A DNA stretch of 64,000 nucleotides from Deltaproteobacteria bacterium. GTDB taxonomy: Bacteria; Desulfobacterota; Syntrophobacteria; Syntrophobacterales; Syntrophobacteraceae. The notes below the pieces were generated by a model, which was given only the letters and a program-made list of their open reading frames with translations, was not told the origin of the DNA and made no database searches. The stretch spans positions 1-64,000 of the forward strand of contig JAJYDE010000015.1 of the NCBI GenBank assembly GCA_021777755.1, written 5' to 3'. The translations under genes were made by a program, and so were the position numbers. Below are positions 42,682-51,562 of the stretch, in pieces (position 1 is the first letter of the stretch; each line of letters starts with the position of its first letter).

Positions 42682-43875
42682 TCAACATTTGCACACATTG
42701 CCGTGGTTTAAACCCGCTCTTTCCCGAAGGGTATCGACCATATCGGTTTTTTCCCATGTAAAATCGGGATCGGTTCTGCCGAAATGCCCCCCGCTGGCGG
42801 TTTTTCTATAGATCGGCCTCTGGAGTTTGAGGTACTTGATCATGTTTGCGGGCTTGAAGCTGAAAAGCTCCTGGACAAGCTCCTGGATTTTTTCGTCAGG
42901 AACACGCCCCGTGCCGAAGGTATCGATCATGAGGGAAACCGGTTCGGCCACACCGATGCTGTAGGCGACCTGAACCTCGACCCGGTCGGCGAGTTCGGCG
43001 GCGACGATGTTTTTGGCCACGTAGCGGGCCATGTAAGACGCGGTCCGGTCGACCTTCGAGGGGTCTTTGCCCGAAAAACCGCCCCCGCCGTGGCTACCCT
43101 GCCCGCCGTAGGTGTCGGCGATAATTTTTCTTCCCGTAAGGCCGCAATCCCCGAGCGGACCGCCGATCACAAACCGCCCCGTGGTATTGATGTGGAATTT
43201 CGTTTTTGCATCGAGCAAATTTTCCGGTATGACCTTCTTTACGACCTCTTCGATGATCGCCTCGCGCAGTGTGGCGTGGCTGACCGAGGGGGTGTGCTGG
43301 GAGGCAACGACCACGGTGTCCACCCTCTTGGGCTTGTGGTCGCAATATTCGACCGTAACCTGGCTTTTCCCGTCGGGTCTGAGAAAATCGACCACGCCGT
43401 TTTTACGAATTTCGGCCAGCCTCCGCGAGATGCGGTGGGCATAATAGATGGGCATGGGCATGAGAACCGGGGTTTCGTTACAGGCAAACCCGAACATGAG
43501 CCCCTGGTCTCCGGCGCCCTGCTCTTCAAAAAGGCCCTCACCGGCATTGACGCCCACCGCTATATCGACAGACTGCTTGTCAATGCTGCTGATCACCGCG
43601 CAGGTTTCCCAGTCGAAGCCCATGGAGGAATCGTTGTAGCCGATATCTTTGATCGTATCTCTAACGATGTGTGGAATGTCCACATAGGTGGAAGTGGTGA
43701 TTTCCCCCGCCACGAAGGCAAGTCCGGTGGTGACCAGGGTTTCGCAAGCCACACGCGCGGTTCTGTCTTCAGCGATGATGGCGTCCAGAACTGAATCCGA
43801 GATCTGGTCGGCCACCTTGTCGGGATGGCCCTCGGTCACCGATTCGGAAGTAAACAGATAACTTCTCATCGACAT
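42682..43875 (-). CDS. metK: S-adenosylmethionine synthetase
   Basis: 397 residues, full length. Signature blocks: [38 protein letters not shown], the P-loop-like [18 protein letters not shown] and [20 protein letters not shown]. The enzyme makes SAM from methionine and ATP. The ATG at 43875 has AAGGAG ten bases upstream. It lies 47 bases after panD in the same direction, an unusual but tight pairing. I see no SAM riboswitch. Confidence 0.98.
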   Translation of the reverse strand: MSMRSYLFTSESVTEGHPDKVADQISDSVLDAIIAEDRTARVACETLVTTGLAFVAGEITTSTYVDIPHIVRDTIKDIGYNDSSMGFDWETCAVISSIDKQSVDIAVGVNAGEGLFEEQGAGDQGLMFGFACNETPVLMPMPIYYAHRISRRLAEIRKNGVVDFLRPDGKSQVTVEYCDHKPKRVDTVVVASQHTPSVSHATLREAIIEEVVKKVIPENLLDAKTKFHINTTGRFVIGGPLGDCGLTGRKIIADTYGGQGSHGGGGFSGKDPSKVDRTASYMARYVAKNIVAAELADRVEVQVAYSIGVAEPVSLMIDTFGTGRVPDEKIQELVQELFSFKPANMIKYLKLQRPIYRKTASGGHFGRTDPDFTWEKTDMVDTLRERAGLNHGNVCKC

Positions 43876-43922
43876 CTGCAAACATCTCCTTGTCGCAAAG
43901 GCAAGATTTCAAAACCCGGAGG

Positions 43923-44306
43923 TCAGCCGACCACCGCAAGACCCGCGGGCGCTTTTTTGTCGCACTTCCTGTTGCGGGAATCGACGAGCACCACCACGGG
44001 TTTATGCGCCACGATTTCGGCCTGATCGAAATTGGCGTAGGTGGCGATAATTATAAGATCTCCCGGAGCACCCATCCGGGCAGCCGCTCCGTTAAGGCAG
44101 ATATCGCCCTTTCCCGAAGGTCCGGCGATGGCGTAGGTATCGAAGCGAGCCCCGTTATTGATATTATAGACTTTTATCTGCTCGTAGGGCAAGATATCGG
44201 CCGCCTCCATAAGATCGGAGTCTATCGTCAGGCTGCCTTCATAGTTGAGATTAGCGTCGGTTATAGACGCACGATGGATTTTGGACTTGAGCAGCGTCCT
44301 TTGCAT
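43923..44306 (-). CDS. panD: Aspartate 1-decarboxylase precursor
   Basis: 127 residues. The self-cleavage site is Gly24-Ser25 in [16 protein letters not shown], the same position as in E. coli; cleavage yields the pyruvoyl cofactor. Other conserved blocks are [35 protein letters not shown] and [10 protein letters not shown]. It makes beta-alanine for pantothenate and CoA. The ATG at 44306 is seven bases after GGGAG; another ATG two codons upstream is too near that site. Confidence 0.96.
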   Translation of the reverse strand: MQRTLLKSKIHRASITDANLNYEGSLTIDSDLMEAADILPYEQIKVYNINNGARFDTYAIAGPSGKGDICLNGAAARMGAPGDLIIIATYANFDQAEIVAHKPVVVLVDSRNRKCDKKAPAGLAVVG

Positions 44307-44750
44307 GGCCATTCTCCCGGCAATTGTTTGTTAACTTCCAACTTGAGCAGGTGGAGACCAGGAACGGGAGTTGGCCTCAAAGCCGCACGACCCGCAATCG
44401 GCGCATTGGCACGAGGTTCGCCTCTAAAAAAGCTTTTTCCCAACTTTTTCTTCGCCTGCTGCATCTCGCCAAGCTCACTGATGATGCGCAATGTTGCTTT
44501 TTTTGGCTCTTCGAGATCCGACAAATCGCGGCAAAGGCTCCCCCCGGGAGCGCCGCGCAGGAAGACTTGCGCTTGTCCCGCTCCGCTTATGAAGCGGATA
44601 CGGGCAAACCCGATCAAAGGATAACAAAAAAATCAACCGGCAGTCAATATTTTATCCTCAGCCGGCGCCCACTGGCGAGGCCCTGTTGCCGGGCGATGGA
44701 TTTTTTCCTTTAAACCCCGACCGTACCTCTTTATACTCCCGCAGAATCGA
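44307..44750. other. Divergent region between panD and msbA
   Basis: A minus-strand frame (44261-44617) includes DLSDLEEPKKATLRIISELG and EMQQAKKKLGKSFFRG, which looks protein-like but overlaps panD and has no clear ribosome site; I leave it undecided. The last 130 bases before msbA are AT-richer and could hold its promoter. Confidence 0.35.
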
Positions 44751-46547
44751 GTGAAGAGCAGGAGTCGGCAGTCAAGAAAGGATTTCATTTTGCAAGGTGT
44801 CTACCAAAGGCAGCTCAGGCTGGTCCTTCCGTACCGCAACAAGGTTTTACTGGCAATGCTGTGCATGGCGGTGGCCGCCGGCTCGGCCACAGCGAGCCTC
44901 TATCTGATCAAGCCTGTTTTCAATCAATTGATCGTGGATAAAAACAAGCAGATGCTCGACCTGTTGTGCGTGGCCGTGCTTGTGGTCTACGCGGTAAAAG
45001 GCGCATGCCTTTGCGGCAACGCCTATCTTATGAACTATGTGAGCCAGCAGATCATAACCGCTCTTAGAGGCGCGGTCTACAAGCACATCCAGCACCTGCC
45101 CGTCCCGCAGCTGGACCGGTTGAAAACCGGAAATCTCATGTCGCGAATCAGCAGCGACGTGGGGGCGGTGCAAAACACGCTTTCTTCATCGGTTACCGGA
45201 GTGGTCAAGGAATCGTTCAGCTTTATCGGCTGCATCGCCATCATGTTTTACATGGATTGGCGATTGGCAGGCGTATCGATGGCCATCGTACCTCTGGCCT
45301 TTCTGCCGATCTTCAAAGTGGGCAAGATGATGCGAAAAATCAGCGCGAGGACCCAGCAGGCCATGGCCGACCTCTCGGTCATAATGCATGAAACGATTCA
45401 GGGCAATCGCATCGTCAAGGCCTTCGGCATGGAAGCCCACGAAGAGGAAAGATTTCGCATCGAAAATGAAAAACTTTTGACGTTTTCCATGAAATCGGTG
45501 CTCGTAAATTCGGTAAACAGCGCCTCGATGGAGTTTCTGGGTGGAGTGGGCATCGTGGCCATCATGCTCTACGGGGGCTATCGGATCATAGACGGCAAAA
45601 TGAGCGGAGGCAGTCTATTCGCCTTTCTGGCCGCGCTTATAAGCCTCTATACTCCGGTAAAGCGGCTTGCCTCCTATTATTCTTCCATTCAGCGAGGCCT
45701 GGCCGCCGCGGACAGGGTCTATGACATTCTCGATTCGCCCGTGGAGATAGTCGAACAACCCGGCGCAAAGCAACTCGCCCCCATACGGGAATCGATCGAA
45801 TTCAGGAATGTCTTTTTCAGCTACGACGAAGAGCCGATCCTTTCGGATATAAGCTTCGGGGTGGAGGCGGGCCAGGTTATGGCCCTGGTGGGCATGAGCG
45901 GGGCGGGAAAGACCACCCTCGTCAATCTCATCCCCCGGTTCTACGAAGTAACCCGAGGCGCCATCCTGATCGACGGAACCGACATCCGGGAGGTAAGCCT
46001 TTCATCGCTTCGCTCCCAAATCTCGGTTGTCACCCAGCAGTCCATTCTTTTTAACGACACTTTCAGAAACAATATCGCCTACGGCGATATCGGCAAAAGC
46101 GACGAGCAGATCATCGCCGCGGCCAGGGCCGCAAATGCTTACGATTTCATCATGAAGCTGCCAAAACGATTCGACACGATTGTGGGCGAGCAGGGAGTAA
46201 GGCTTTCGGGGGGAGAGCGCCAAAGAGTCTGCATCGCCCGCGCCCTGCTAAAGGATGCCCCGATCCTGATACTCGACGAAGCCACCTCCGCCCTTGACAG
46301 CGACTCGGAACTCGAGGTGCAAAAGGCGTTGGAAAACCTCATGGCGGGTAGAACAACACTGGTTATCGCCCACCGGCTCTCCACCATCCAGAACGCCGAC
46401 CGCATCCTGGCCTTGGCTGGGGGCAGGATCGTCGAACAGGGGCGCCACTCGCAGCTTCTGGCCCTCGACGGCGAATACCGCAGGCTCTACGAACTGCAGT
46501 TCCACCAGTTTGAAAAGAGCCGCCCGGCGCGGCTACCGGCTCTTTAA
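44751..46547 (+). CDS. msbA: MsbA-type lipid A/phospholipid flippase (ABC exporter)
   Basis: 598 residues from GTG. Six membrane helices in the first half (KVLLAMLCMAVAAGSATASL first), then the nucleotide-binding domain: Walker A ALVGMSGAGKTTLVNLIPRF, Q loop VTQQSILFNDTF, signature RLSGGERQRVCIAR, Walker B APILILDEATSALD and H loop VIAHRLSTIQNADR. The coupling region ESIEFRNVFFSYDEEPIL is as in MsbA. It flips core-lipid A across the inner membrane as a homodimer, which marks the cell as Gram-negative. The start codon is a guess; an earlier or later start is possible. Confidence 0.92.
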   Translation: MKSRSRQSRKDFILQGVYQRQLRLVLPYRNKVLLAMLCMAVAAGSATASLYLIKPVFNQLIVDKNKQMLDLLCVAVLVVYAVKGACLCGNAYLMNYVSQQIITALRGAVYKHIQHLPVPQLDRLKTGNLMSRISSDVGAVQNTLSSSVTGVVKESFSFIGCIAIMFYMDWRLAGVSMAIVPLAFLPIFKVGKMMRKISARTQQAMADLSVIMHETIQGNRIVKAFGMEAHEEERFRIENEKLLTFSMKSVLVNSVNSASMEFLGGVGIVAIMLYGGYRIIDGKMSGGSLFAFLAALISLYTPVKRLASYYSSIQRGLAAADRVYDILDSPVEIVEQPGAKQLAPIRESIEFRNVFFSYDEEPILSDISFGVEAGQVMALVGMSGAGKTTLVNLIPRFYEVTRGAILIDGTDIREVSLSSLRSQISVVTQQSILFNDTFRNNIAYGDIGKSDEQIIAAARAANAYDFIMKLPKRFDTIVGEQGVRLSGGERQRVCIARALLKDAPILILDEATSALDSDSELEVQKALENLMAGRTTLVIAHRLSTIQNADRILALAGGRIVEQGRHSQLLALDGEYRRLYELQFHQFEKSRPARLPAL

Positions 46548-47375
46548 AGTGTGCCCCCCGAGCGCCCTTTCCTTAAATGTCCAAAAAAGACCCCTGGCCT
46601 TGCAGACATGCCGTTCGACAAGTCTTTTCGGCCATGACAGCTTCCATTTGCGGCGATAGTAGGCGCGATTGGCGGCCTCGTAGGAGTTTTGCCGATCCAG
46701 GCCCCGAATGTGGTTCTGGGTCACCGAGCCGAAGTGGTGAATGAAGGCCCGACCGGTGATGGCAAGGCGAAAGCCGGCCATGCGAGCTCTTCGGAAAAAA
46801 TCGACATCCTCGAACTGCCCGATACGGAAATTCTCATCGAATCGACCGATTTTTTCAAACACCTCTTTTTTGACCAGAAAACATATCCCGTCGGCCACCC
46901 CGTTTCTTGCGTGGCGCCCCATGGCGGCCACAAACTCTTCGGCATGGCGCTCCAAGTCATAGTCGGCCAGTCCTTCCCGGATGGCCGGGCTCACGATATC
47001 CACCCGATTTTCAGCGGCAAAGTCCAGCATTCCTTCGATCCAACCGGAAGTAACGATCACGTCGTTATTTAAAAAAAGCACCCACTGCGAAACCGAGGCC
47101 TCGTATCCCTGGTTCCATGCCGCCGCACATCCGAGGTTTTGAGGGTTTGCAATCACCCTGGCGCGCTCGAGTGAGGCCAGATACTCCGCAGTGCCGTCCG
47201 AAGAGCCGTTGTCGATGATGATCATCTCTTCGATCAAGCCACCATGGGCATGAAGACTGCCGATGCATTGCCTGGTGTAGTCGAGTTGGTTGTAGACCGG
47301 CATCACTACGGAGATCCGCGGCCCGAAGGGGCGAGGTGAGGATGCCCCATCACTTTGTTGCCGAAATGAAATCAT
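46533..47375 (-). CDS. GT2-family glycosyltransferase (rhamnosyltransferase-like)
   Basis: 280 residues. ISVVMPVYNQLDYTRQCIGS, EMIIIDNGSSDGTAEYLASL, NLGCAAAWNQGYEASVSQWV and FLNNDVIV (N-D in place of DxD) are the features of rhamnosyl/galactofuranosyl-type GT2 enzymes. Then IGRFDENFRIGQFEDVDFFR is the acceptor motif. The ATG at 47375 overlaps the stop of the previous gene by four bases (ATGA). The 3' end overlaps that of msbA by 15 bases. Confidence 0.9.
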   Translation of the reverse strand: MISFRQQSDGASSPRPFGPRISVVMPVYNQLDYTRQCIGSLHAHGGLIEEMIIIDNGSSDGTAEYLASLERARVIANPQNLGCAAAWNQGYEASVSQWVLFLNNDVIVTSGWIEGMLDFAAENRVDIVSPAIREGLADYDLERHAEEFVAAMGRHARNGVADGICFLVKKEVFEKIGRFDENFRIGQFEDVDFFRRARMAGFRLAITGRAFIHHFGSVTQNHIRGLDRQNSYEAANRAYYRRKWKLSWPKRLVERHVCKARGLFWTFKERALGGHTLKSR

Positions 47376-48343
47376 CGACGAACCTTTCCGGGGGGGGTGG
47401 ACTGGCGCATGAGGAAGAAAAGCTTGTTCAAGGGCTTGAAGAGCTTGTAGAGTGGATATCCCGACACAAAACGCCCCCAGCCATATCCGGATGCAATCTT
47501 TTCCCTGGCAAGGGAGCGCTCCAGCACGCCCTGCCTCTGCAGCCTCCAAATCTGGTAATTGTAGTCGTAGAGGAGGTAAATTTTACGCAAAGGCGACAGA
47601 TCTATATAGTGCTTCACATCATTAAAAGCATACTCGGCCAGAAGCCGCTCCGTGTCCTCCATGACGAGTGGATTGAGGCTGTTGGAGACGGTCTGCTGGC
47701 CAATGTGCTTTCTGAAAGCCACAAGGGGCCGGCCAATATATGCAAGGCCGCCCTTCTCAAGCAGGCGAAACCAAAACTCCATATCCACGATCTGTCGCAA
47801 CTTCGGGTTGAACCCATCGCCCGAGAAACACTTTCTGAACATCACCGCCGTGGGCTCTCCGATCAGGTTTTTCTGCCACCCGAGGCACCGGCTGATCACC
47901 CACCCGCCGTCAATAAGAGCCGAATCGCCAAAGGGAGCCATCACGGTGTTGCGCCTGCCCGCGGAATCGATGATCGACCTTGCCGAAGCGACCATCGAAG
48001 CGGCCGGCTCCTCATCGAGGGCCGTAACCATAAGCCGCAGGGCATCGGCGGAACAGAGCAAATCGTCGGCGAAAAGATATTTGACATACTCTCCCGCGGC
48101 CTCCCCGAGGCATTTGTTCCAGTTGCTTACCATGCCAAGGTTGTGCGGATTGATTTTAAACGAGATCCGGCCATCTTGCGCGGCATACCGGGCGAGGATT
48201 TCGGCGGTCTCGTCGGTGGAATGATCATCCAGGATAATCAGTTCGAAATCGGTAAAGCTCTGGGACAAAACGGACTCTATCGCTTCGGGCAGGTAGCGGG
48301 CATAGTTGTAGGTCGGGATCAATACGCTTACTTTAGGGGCCAT
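47372..48343 (-). CDS. GT2-family glycosyltransferase
   Basis: 323 residues. KVSVLIPTYNYARYLPEAIE, FTDFELIILDDHSTDETAEI, NPHNLGMVSNWNKCLGEAAG and YVKYLFADDLLC (ADD as the metal site). The C-terminal 100 residues (YIDLSPLRKIYLLYDYNYQI) are basic and may contact the membrane. The ATG at 48343 begins the conserved part; translation is coupled to the next glycosyltransferase by ATGA. Probably acts on lipopolysaccharide or another lipid-linked glycan. Confidence 0.9.
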   Translation of the reverse strand: MAPKVSVLIPTYNYARYLPEAIESVLSQSFTDFELIILDDHSTDETAEILARYAAQDGRISFKINPHNLGMVSNWNKCLGEAAGEYVKYLFADDLLCSADALRLMVTALDEEPAASMVASARSIIDSAGRRNTVMAPFGDSALIDGGWVISRCLGWQKNLIGEPTAVMFRKCFSGDGFNPKLRQIVDMEFWFRLLEKGGLAYIGRPLVAFRKHIGQQTVSNSLNPLVMEDTERLLAEYAFNDVKHYIDLSPLRKIYLLYDYNYQIWRLQRQGVLERSLAREKIASGYGWGRFVSGYPLYKLFKPLNKLFFLMRQSTPPGKVRR

Positions 48344-48640
48344 TTTAAATCGCACATCCCCCCTCTTATCGGGGCGAGCGCACGCTCTCCCGCGGGACAT
48401 TTTTCCTCGTCTTCCCTGGAAGGCGCAGGGCTTAAAATATCTACCTCATACAGCATCAAAGAGCAAAAATCAAACCCGATCGCGGCTCCAACAAGCGGCC
48501 CGCAACGGTTTTGCCCGACCCCGCCCATCGGCCCTTGCGGCCTTGACAACAAACCCGACTTTCGCCATAGTGCCCTTCACTTTCATAGCCGAGGCTTCCG
48601 CACCGCTGCCTGTTCATCCAGCAAATGGAGTCAACCGTCT

Positions 48641-49630
48641 TTGCAAATTAAGCGAAAAATAGTCGTAATACTGGGCGTGCACCGCAGCGGGACTTCCCTC
48701 GCAGCCAATTTTTCTCATGCCCTGGGTGTGGAATTTGGGCAAGACCTGCTTCCCGCCGATGCGAGAAATGCCAAGGGATACTGGGAATCTCGAACGATTC
48801 GTAAGATTCAGGATCAGATTCTGGCAAAATTGAACTGCCAGTGGCACAACCCCCCGCTTTTTTTTCCGTCGAACTGGCAACACCGGCCCGACATTGAGAA
48901 ACTCAAGAGCGAACTGCTCGAACTGGTGCGGTCCGAATCCGGGAAGACGGAAGGTTTATGGGGCTTCAAGGACCCGAGGACTGCCATACTATTGCCGATG
49001 TGGCAGGAAATTTTCGATGAGTTGGACCTCGAACCCTGCTATCTCCTTAGCGTGCGAAACCCCGCCTCCGTGGCGGCTTCCTTGAAAAAACGCGACCGCA
49101 TCGACGTCTATCAGTCCCAGGCGCTTTGGCTAAAGACCAACCTGGAAGTCTTTTCGCGGGTTGGAAGCAAACTCAAGGCCATCCTGGACTATGACCGCTG
49201 GTTCGATTCAGGGCTCGATCAGGGCAGAAGGCTCGCCAATTGCCTGGCTCTGGACCCGCCGCCCGGGGAAACCCTGCTGGGCGAGGCGGTCGCCCGACTC
49301 ATCCGCCCCGAACTTCGGCACCACGCGAGCAGTCAAGAACAGCCTTGTTCGCCAATTGTGCAGAGATTCTATTCAGTGCTGCGCGATGCGGCGATCCAGG
49401 GCAAAATTGGTGAAGAATCAGGCGAAATTCTCGATAGATTTAAAAAATCCAGAGCTCTTCTCGAAATCTGGGATGCCGTCGTTTTAGAACGCGATTCAAT
49501 TATCAATCAAAACAACACCGCGATGAAACGACTCAAAAAGCAAAAAAATCTGTTCTTATACGCGACCTTCACCTTGGCCGCCTTACTGTTGGGGCTTTCT
49601 TCATTCGTATTTTTTTCAGGCAAATTTTGA
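48641..49630 (+). CDS. Sulfotransferase-family protein with C-terminal membrane helix
   Basis: 329 residues. The PAPS-binding P-loop is VVILGVHRSGTSLAANFSHA; WGFKDPRTAILLPMW is the 3'-phosphate-binding motif. A single helix, FLYATFTLAALLLGLSSFVF, anchors the C terminus. It starts at TTG 48641, ten bases after GGAG; no in-frame ATG lies nearby, and the much longer open frame upstream is antisense to two glycosyltransferase genes. It may sulfate a surface glycan. Confidence 0.8.
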   Translation: MQIKRKIVVILGVHRSGTSLAANFSHALGVEFGQDLLPADARNAKGYWESRTIRKIQDQILAKLNCQWHNPPLFFPSNWQHRPDIEKLKSELLELVRSESGKTEGLWGFKDPRTAILLPMWQEIFDELDLEPCYLLSVRNPASVAASLKKRDRIDVYQSQALWLKTNLEVFSRVGSKLKAILDYDRWFDSGLDQGRRLANCLALDPPPGETLLGEAVARLIRPELRHHASSQEQPCSPIVQRFYSVLRDAAIQGKIGEESGEILDRFKKSRALLEIWDAVVLERDSIINQNNTAMKRLKKQKNLFLYATFTLAALLLGLSSFVFFSGKF

Positions 49631-49730
49631 TCGGCGTTTTCCGCTCCTCAGCGATGCAAATCCGATAAGGCCACAGGGTATGTTCGCAGGATTGTATCTT
49701 TTTCGAGGTTTGAGGAAGCTTTTCCCTTGA

Positions 49731-50354
49731 TTACGCGCCGCGATAAGTCTTGTAAACAGGATAACTACCGCCGTCCACCTCATTCCCCCACTGCATCCAT
49801 TTCGGCCTTTGCTGCCGAGCAAACAATTCCAGGTATGGACCGGGGCTGCATTTTTCTATGATCGGATAAAGTTCATCCGGCTTGCGCGAATGTTCGCGCT
49901 TTCTGGTTTGGATGATGTTGGTTTGGGTTCGCCCGGGCTGAAGAGTTCTCAGGTTTCCCAGGACGCCGAACAATATCAACTCGGTGACATTCCGATAGTA
50001 GAACCCCACGCCGCGGCCGTCCGGTCCGCCATCTTTACGGATTTTGTACCAAACGATGTTTGTTTTGTACGTAAATCCCCATGCCTCCATGGTTTCGAGC
50101 CCTTCTTTAAGCAGGGCGTTTGGAATCCAAAGGTAAAGATGGGATTGAGGCAAAACCAACTCCCGCACCGGGAGTTCTTTTATTTCATCGAAAGTCATGG
50201 TGCCGTACCGAGAAAGCCTTTTGTGTTCTGGCGCCATCTTCCCTGTGCGATTTGCGAATCGCCAAGGGGGATCCGCAAGAATGGCCCCGAACTTACCAAG
50301 GTTGGCCGACCTCAAATCTTCCGCTGCCGGCGAAATATTGAGAGCCGTTTTCAT
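49731..50354 (-). CDS. MT-A70-type adenine-N6 DNA methyltransferase
   Basis: 207 residues. The catalytic DPPW lies in FGAILADPPWRFANRTG; SHLYLWIPNALLKEGLETME and REHSRKPDELYPIIEKCSPG followed by YLELFARQQRPKWMQWGNE complete the MT-A70 fold. Such enzymes are often the M partner of BglII/BstYI-like restriction systems. Its start overlaps the old stop of a decayed endonuclease gene upstream, so it is now an orphan methylase. ATG at 50354 or 50363. Confidence 0.9.
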   Translation of the reverse strand: MKTALNISPAAEDLRSANLGKFGAILADPPWRFANRTGKMAPEHKRLSRYGTMTFDEIKELPVRELVLPQSHLYLWIPNALLKEGLETMEAWGFTYKTNIVWYKIRKDGGPDGRGVGFYYRNVTELILFGVLGNLRTLQPGRTQTNIIQTRKREHSRKPDELYPIIEKCSPGPYLELFARQQRPKWMQWGNEVDGGSYPVYKTYRGA

Positions 50355-50355
50355 T

Positions 50356-50608
50356 TTAGACATCCTCCACATACAATTCAGGGGTAATTCCGAAAACCAA
50401 GATCGGGCAGCCCCCCCCCTCCGCCTTCAATCCGGGGCGGAAGCTTCTTCATCCAAGTTGTGTACCACCCATATTTTTCACAATTTTTTGGCCCAAGGCT
50501 TTTGAATGTCAAGCTCAATTCGTCGTTCTTGGTTATGATGACACCGACGCTGATCGCTCGCAAATCAAAATGGCCTTACGACGATCTCAATAGCTCGGAT
50601 TTTGTCGG
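50356..50608 (-). pseudogene. Decayed BglII/BstYI-like restriction endonuclease, 3' part
   Basis: Three frames together rebuild the end of such an enzyme: DKIRAIEIVVRPF, then RAISVGVIITKNDELSLTFK and KYGWYTTWMKKLPPRIEGGG, then, after a nine-G run, CPILVFGITPELYVEDV and TAA at 50356. Removing one G from the run would join the last two. Stops and frame changes upstream mean that more than one mutation is present, and no N-terminal half is recognisable. The family match is from memory of the VGVIIT..DEL and STTHMGKLLPRIEGG patterns seen next to MT-A70 genes. Confidence 0.65.
50411..50419. repeat. Nine-G (C on plus strand) homopolymer inside the endonuclease remnant
   Basis: C9 on the plus strand. 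In the remnant's reading direction it encodes the poly-glycine turn; eight G would keep frame with the conserved end, nine does not. Confidence 0.9.
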
Positions 50609-50707
50609 TCAAAAAGTGTGTAGTGGTGGGAAACTTTGATCTGGCGGTCATCTTCCCAAACTATCTGGTTTAGCCGGTCAGAAGGCTGGATCATTGTTTG
50701 AAGCGGG

Positions 50708-51562
50708 CTAAGTGAAATTCTCCAAATAATAGGCCTTTGCGTTTTCTTCCGCCATGTCGTACAGTTCCTTTTTGCGCTGTGTGGGATAACCGGCGATATT
50801 CGACCAGTAGGGGTGATTATAGTTTTTCTTATAATATGCGAATTTATAACCTTTGAGATGAAGACTTTTAAACCACCGTTCCCCGACATCGACCCCCGTT
50901 TGCCCGAAAAGCGGGCTGTTGCCTCTTGGACGACATTCCCTCATCACCGATTTTCGATTTATTAGACACGCCCATTCATTCAATCTACATTCAGGCAATG
51001 GTTTAGGGTGCTTTTTATCTATCATTTTTTTATGTGTTCTTACATGCGGCAGGCCAAGTTTTATTACATCGTCATAAGTCGGATTCCATTGATAAAACTT
51101 TTCTCCGCTACAAACATTTTCATGTTGTGCGGGACAATTCCAACATTGCCCTATTTGACCGATTCCGATATTTTCTCCAATTTCACTCAACATGTCTCCG
51201 ACAATATCGCCAGTATACAATACATCATTGTGGGAAAGGAAAACATAATCCTTATCACTATTTTCAATTCCGTATTGATATCTGACCCGGTATCTATATT
51301 TTTTAAAAAGCCAATTGACTCGTTTGTGCCAGAAGGTGTATTTATCAGGTGTGAATATGATTAAATTGTCGAAATGATCGAAGATCCAATCAACGTTTTC
51401 TTCATAGGGTTGGCATTTTTCTTTGATCAGGAAAATTTTATCAATTCTGCCCCCGGAATGCTTCAGCAAGCTTTTCAGGGTACACACGGTTTGCCAGGGT
51501 TTGCCGAAGACGTTAATGACAACATCGGCTCTGCTCTTTTCAAAAATCTGCGAGTTCATCAT
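50708..51562 (-). CDS. Glycosyltransferase-like protein of the surface-glycan region
   Basis: 284 residues. The start ADVVINVFGKPWQTVCTLKS, then IDKIFLIKEKC and DKDYVFLSHNDVLYTGDIVG, looks like a distant GT-A glycosyltransferase with HND as the metal motif. Four cysteines cluster in GQCWNCPAQHENVC. The gene is much more AT-rich than the average of the window and has many AAA/ATA codons, suggesting recent transfer. ATG at 51562 overlaps the stop of the FkbM gene (ATGATG), so the two are coupled. Confidence 0.65.
   Translation of the reverse strand: MMNSQIFEKSRADVVINVFGKPWQTVCTLKSLLKHSGGRIDKIFLIKEKCQPYEENVDWIFDHFDNLIIFTPDKYTFWHKRVNWLFKKYRYRVRYQYGIENSDKDYVFLSHNDVLYTGDIVGDMLSEIGENIGIGQIGQCWNCPAQHENVCSGEKFYQWNPTYDDVIKLGLPHVRTHKKMIDKKHPKPLPECRLNEWACLINRKSVMRECRPRGNSPLFGQTGVDVGERWFKSLHLKGYKFAYYKKNYNHPYWSNIAGYPTQRKKELYDMAEENAKAYYLENFT

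Noticed and set aside
42784-43794. A 336-codon plus-strand frame
   Set aside because: Antisense to metK.
42600-44320. SAM riboswitch upstream of metK
   Set aside because: Only 47 bases separate panD and metK and no SAM-aptamer core was seen upstream of panD.
44407-44422. Possible sigma-54 promoter (TGGCACG...TTCGC)
   Set aside because: The -12 element has TTCGC in place of TTGC and the nearest plus-strand start is about 330 bases away.
47336-49630. A 764-codon open frame on the plus strand
   Set aside because: Its first 435 codons run antisense to two clear glycosyltransferase genes; only the part from 48641 is a real protein.
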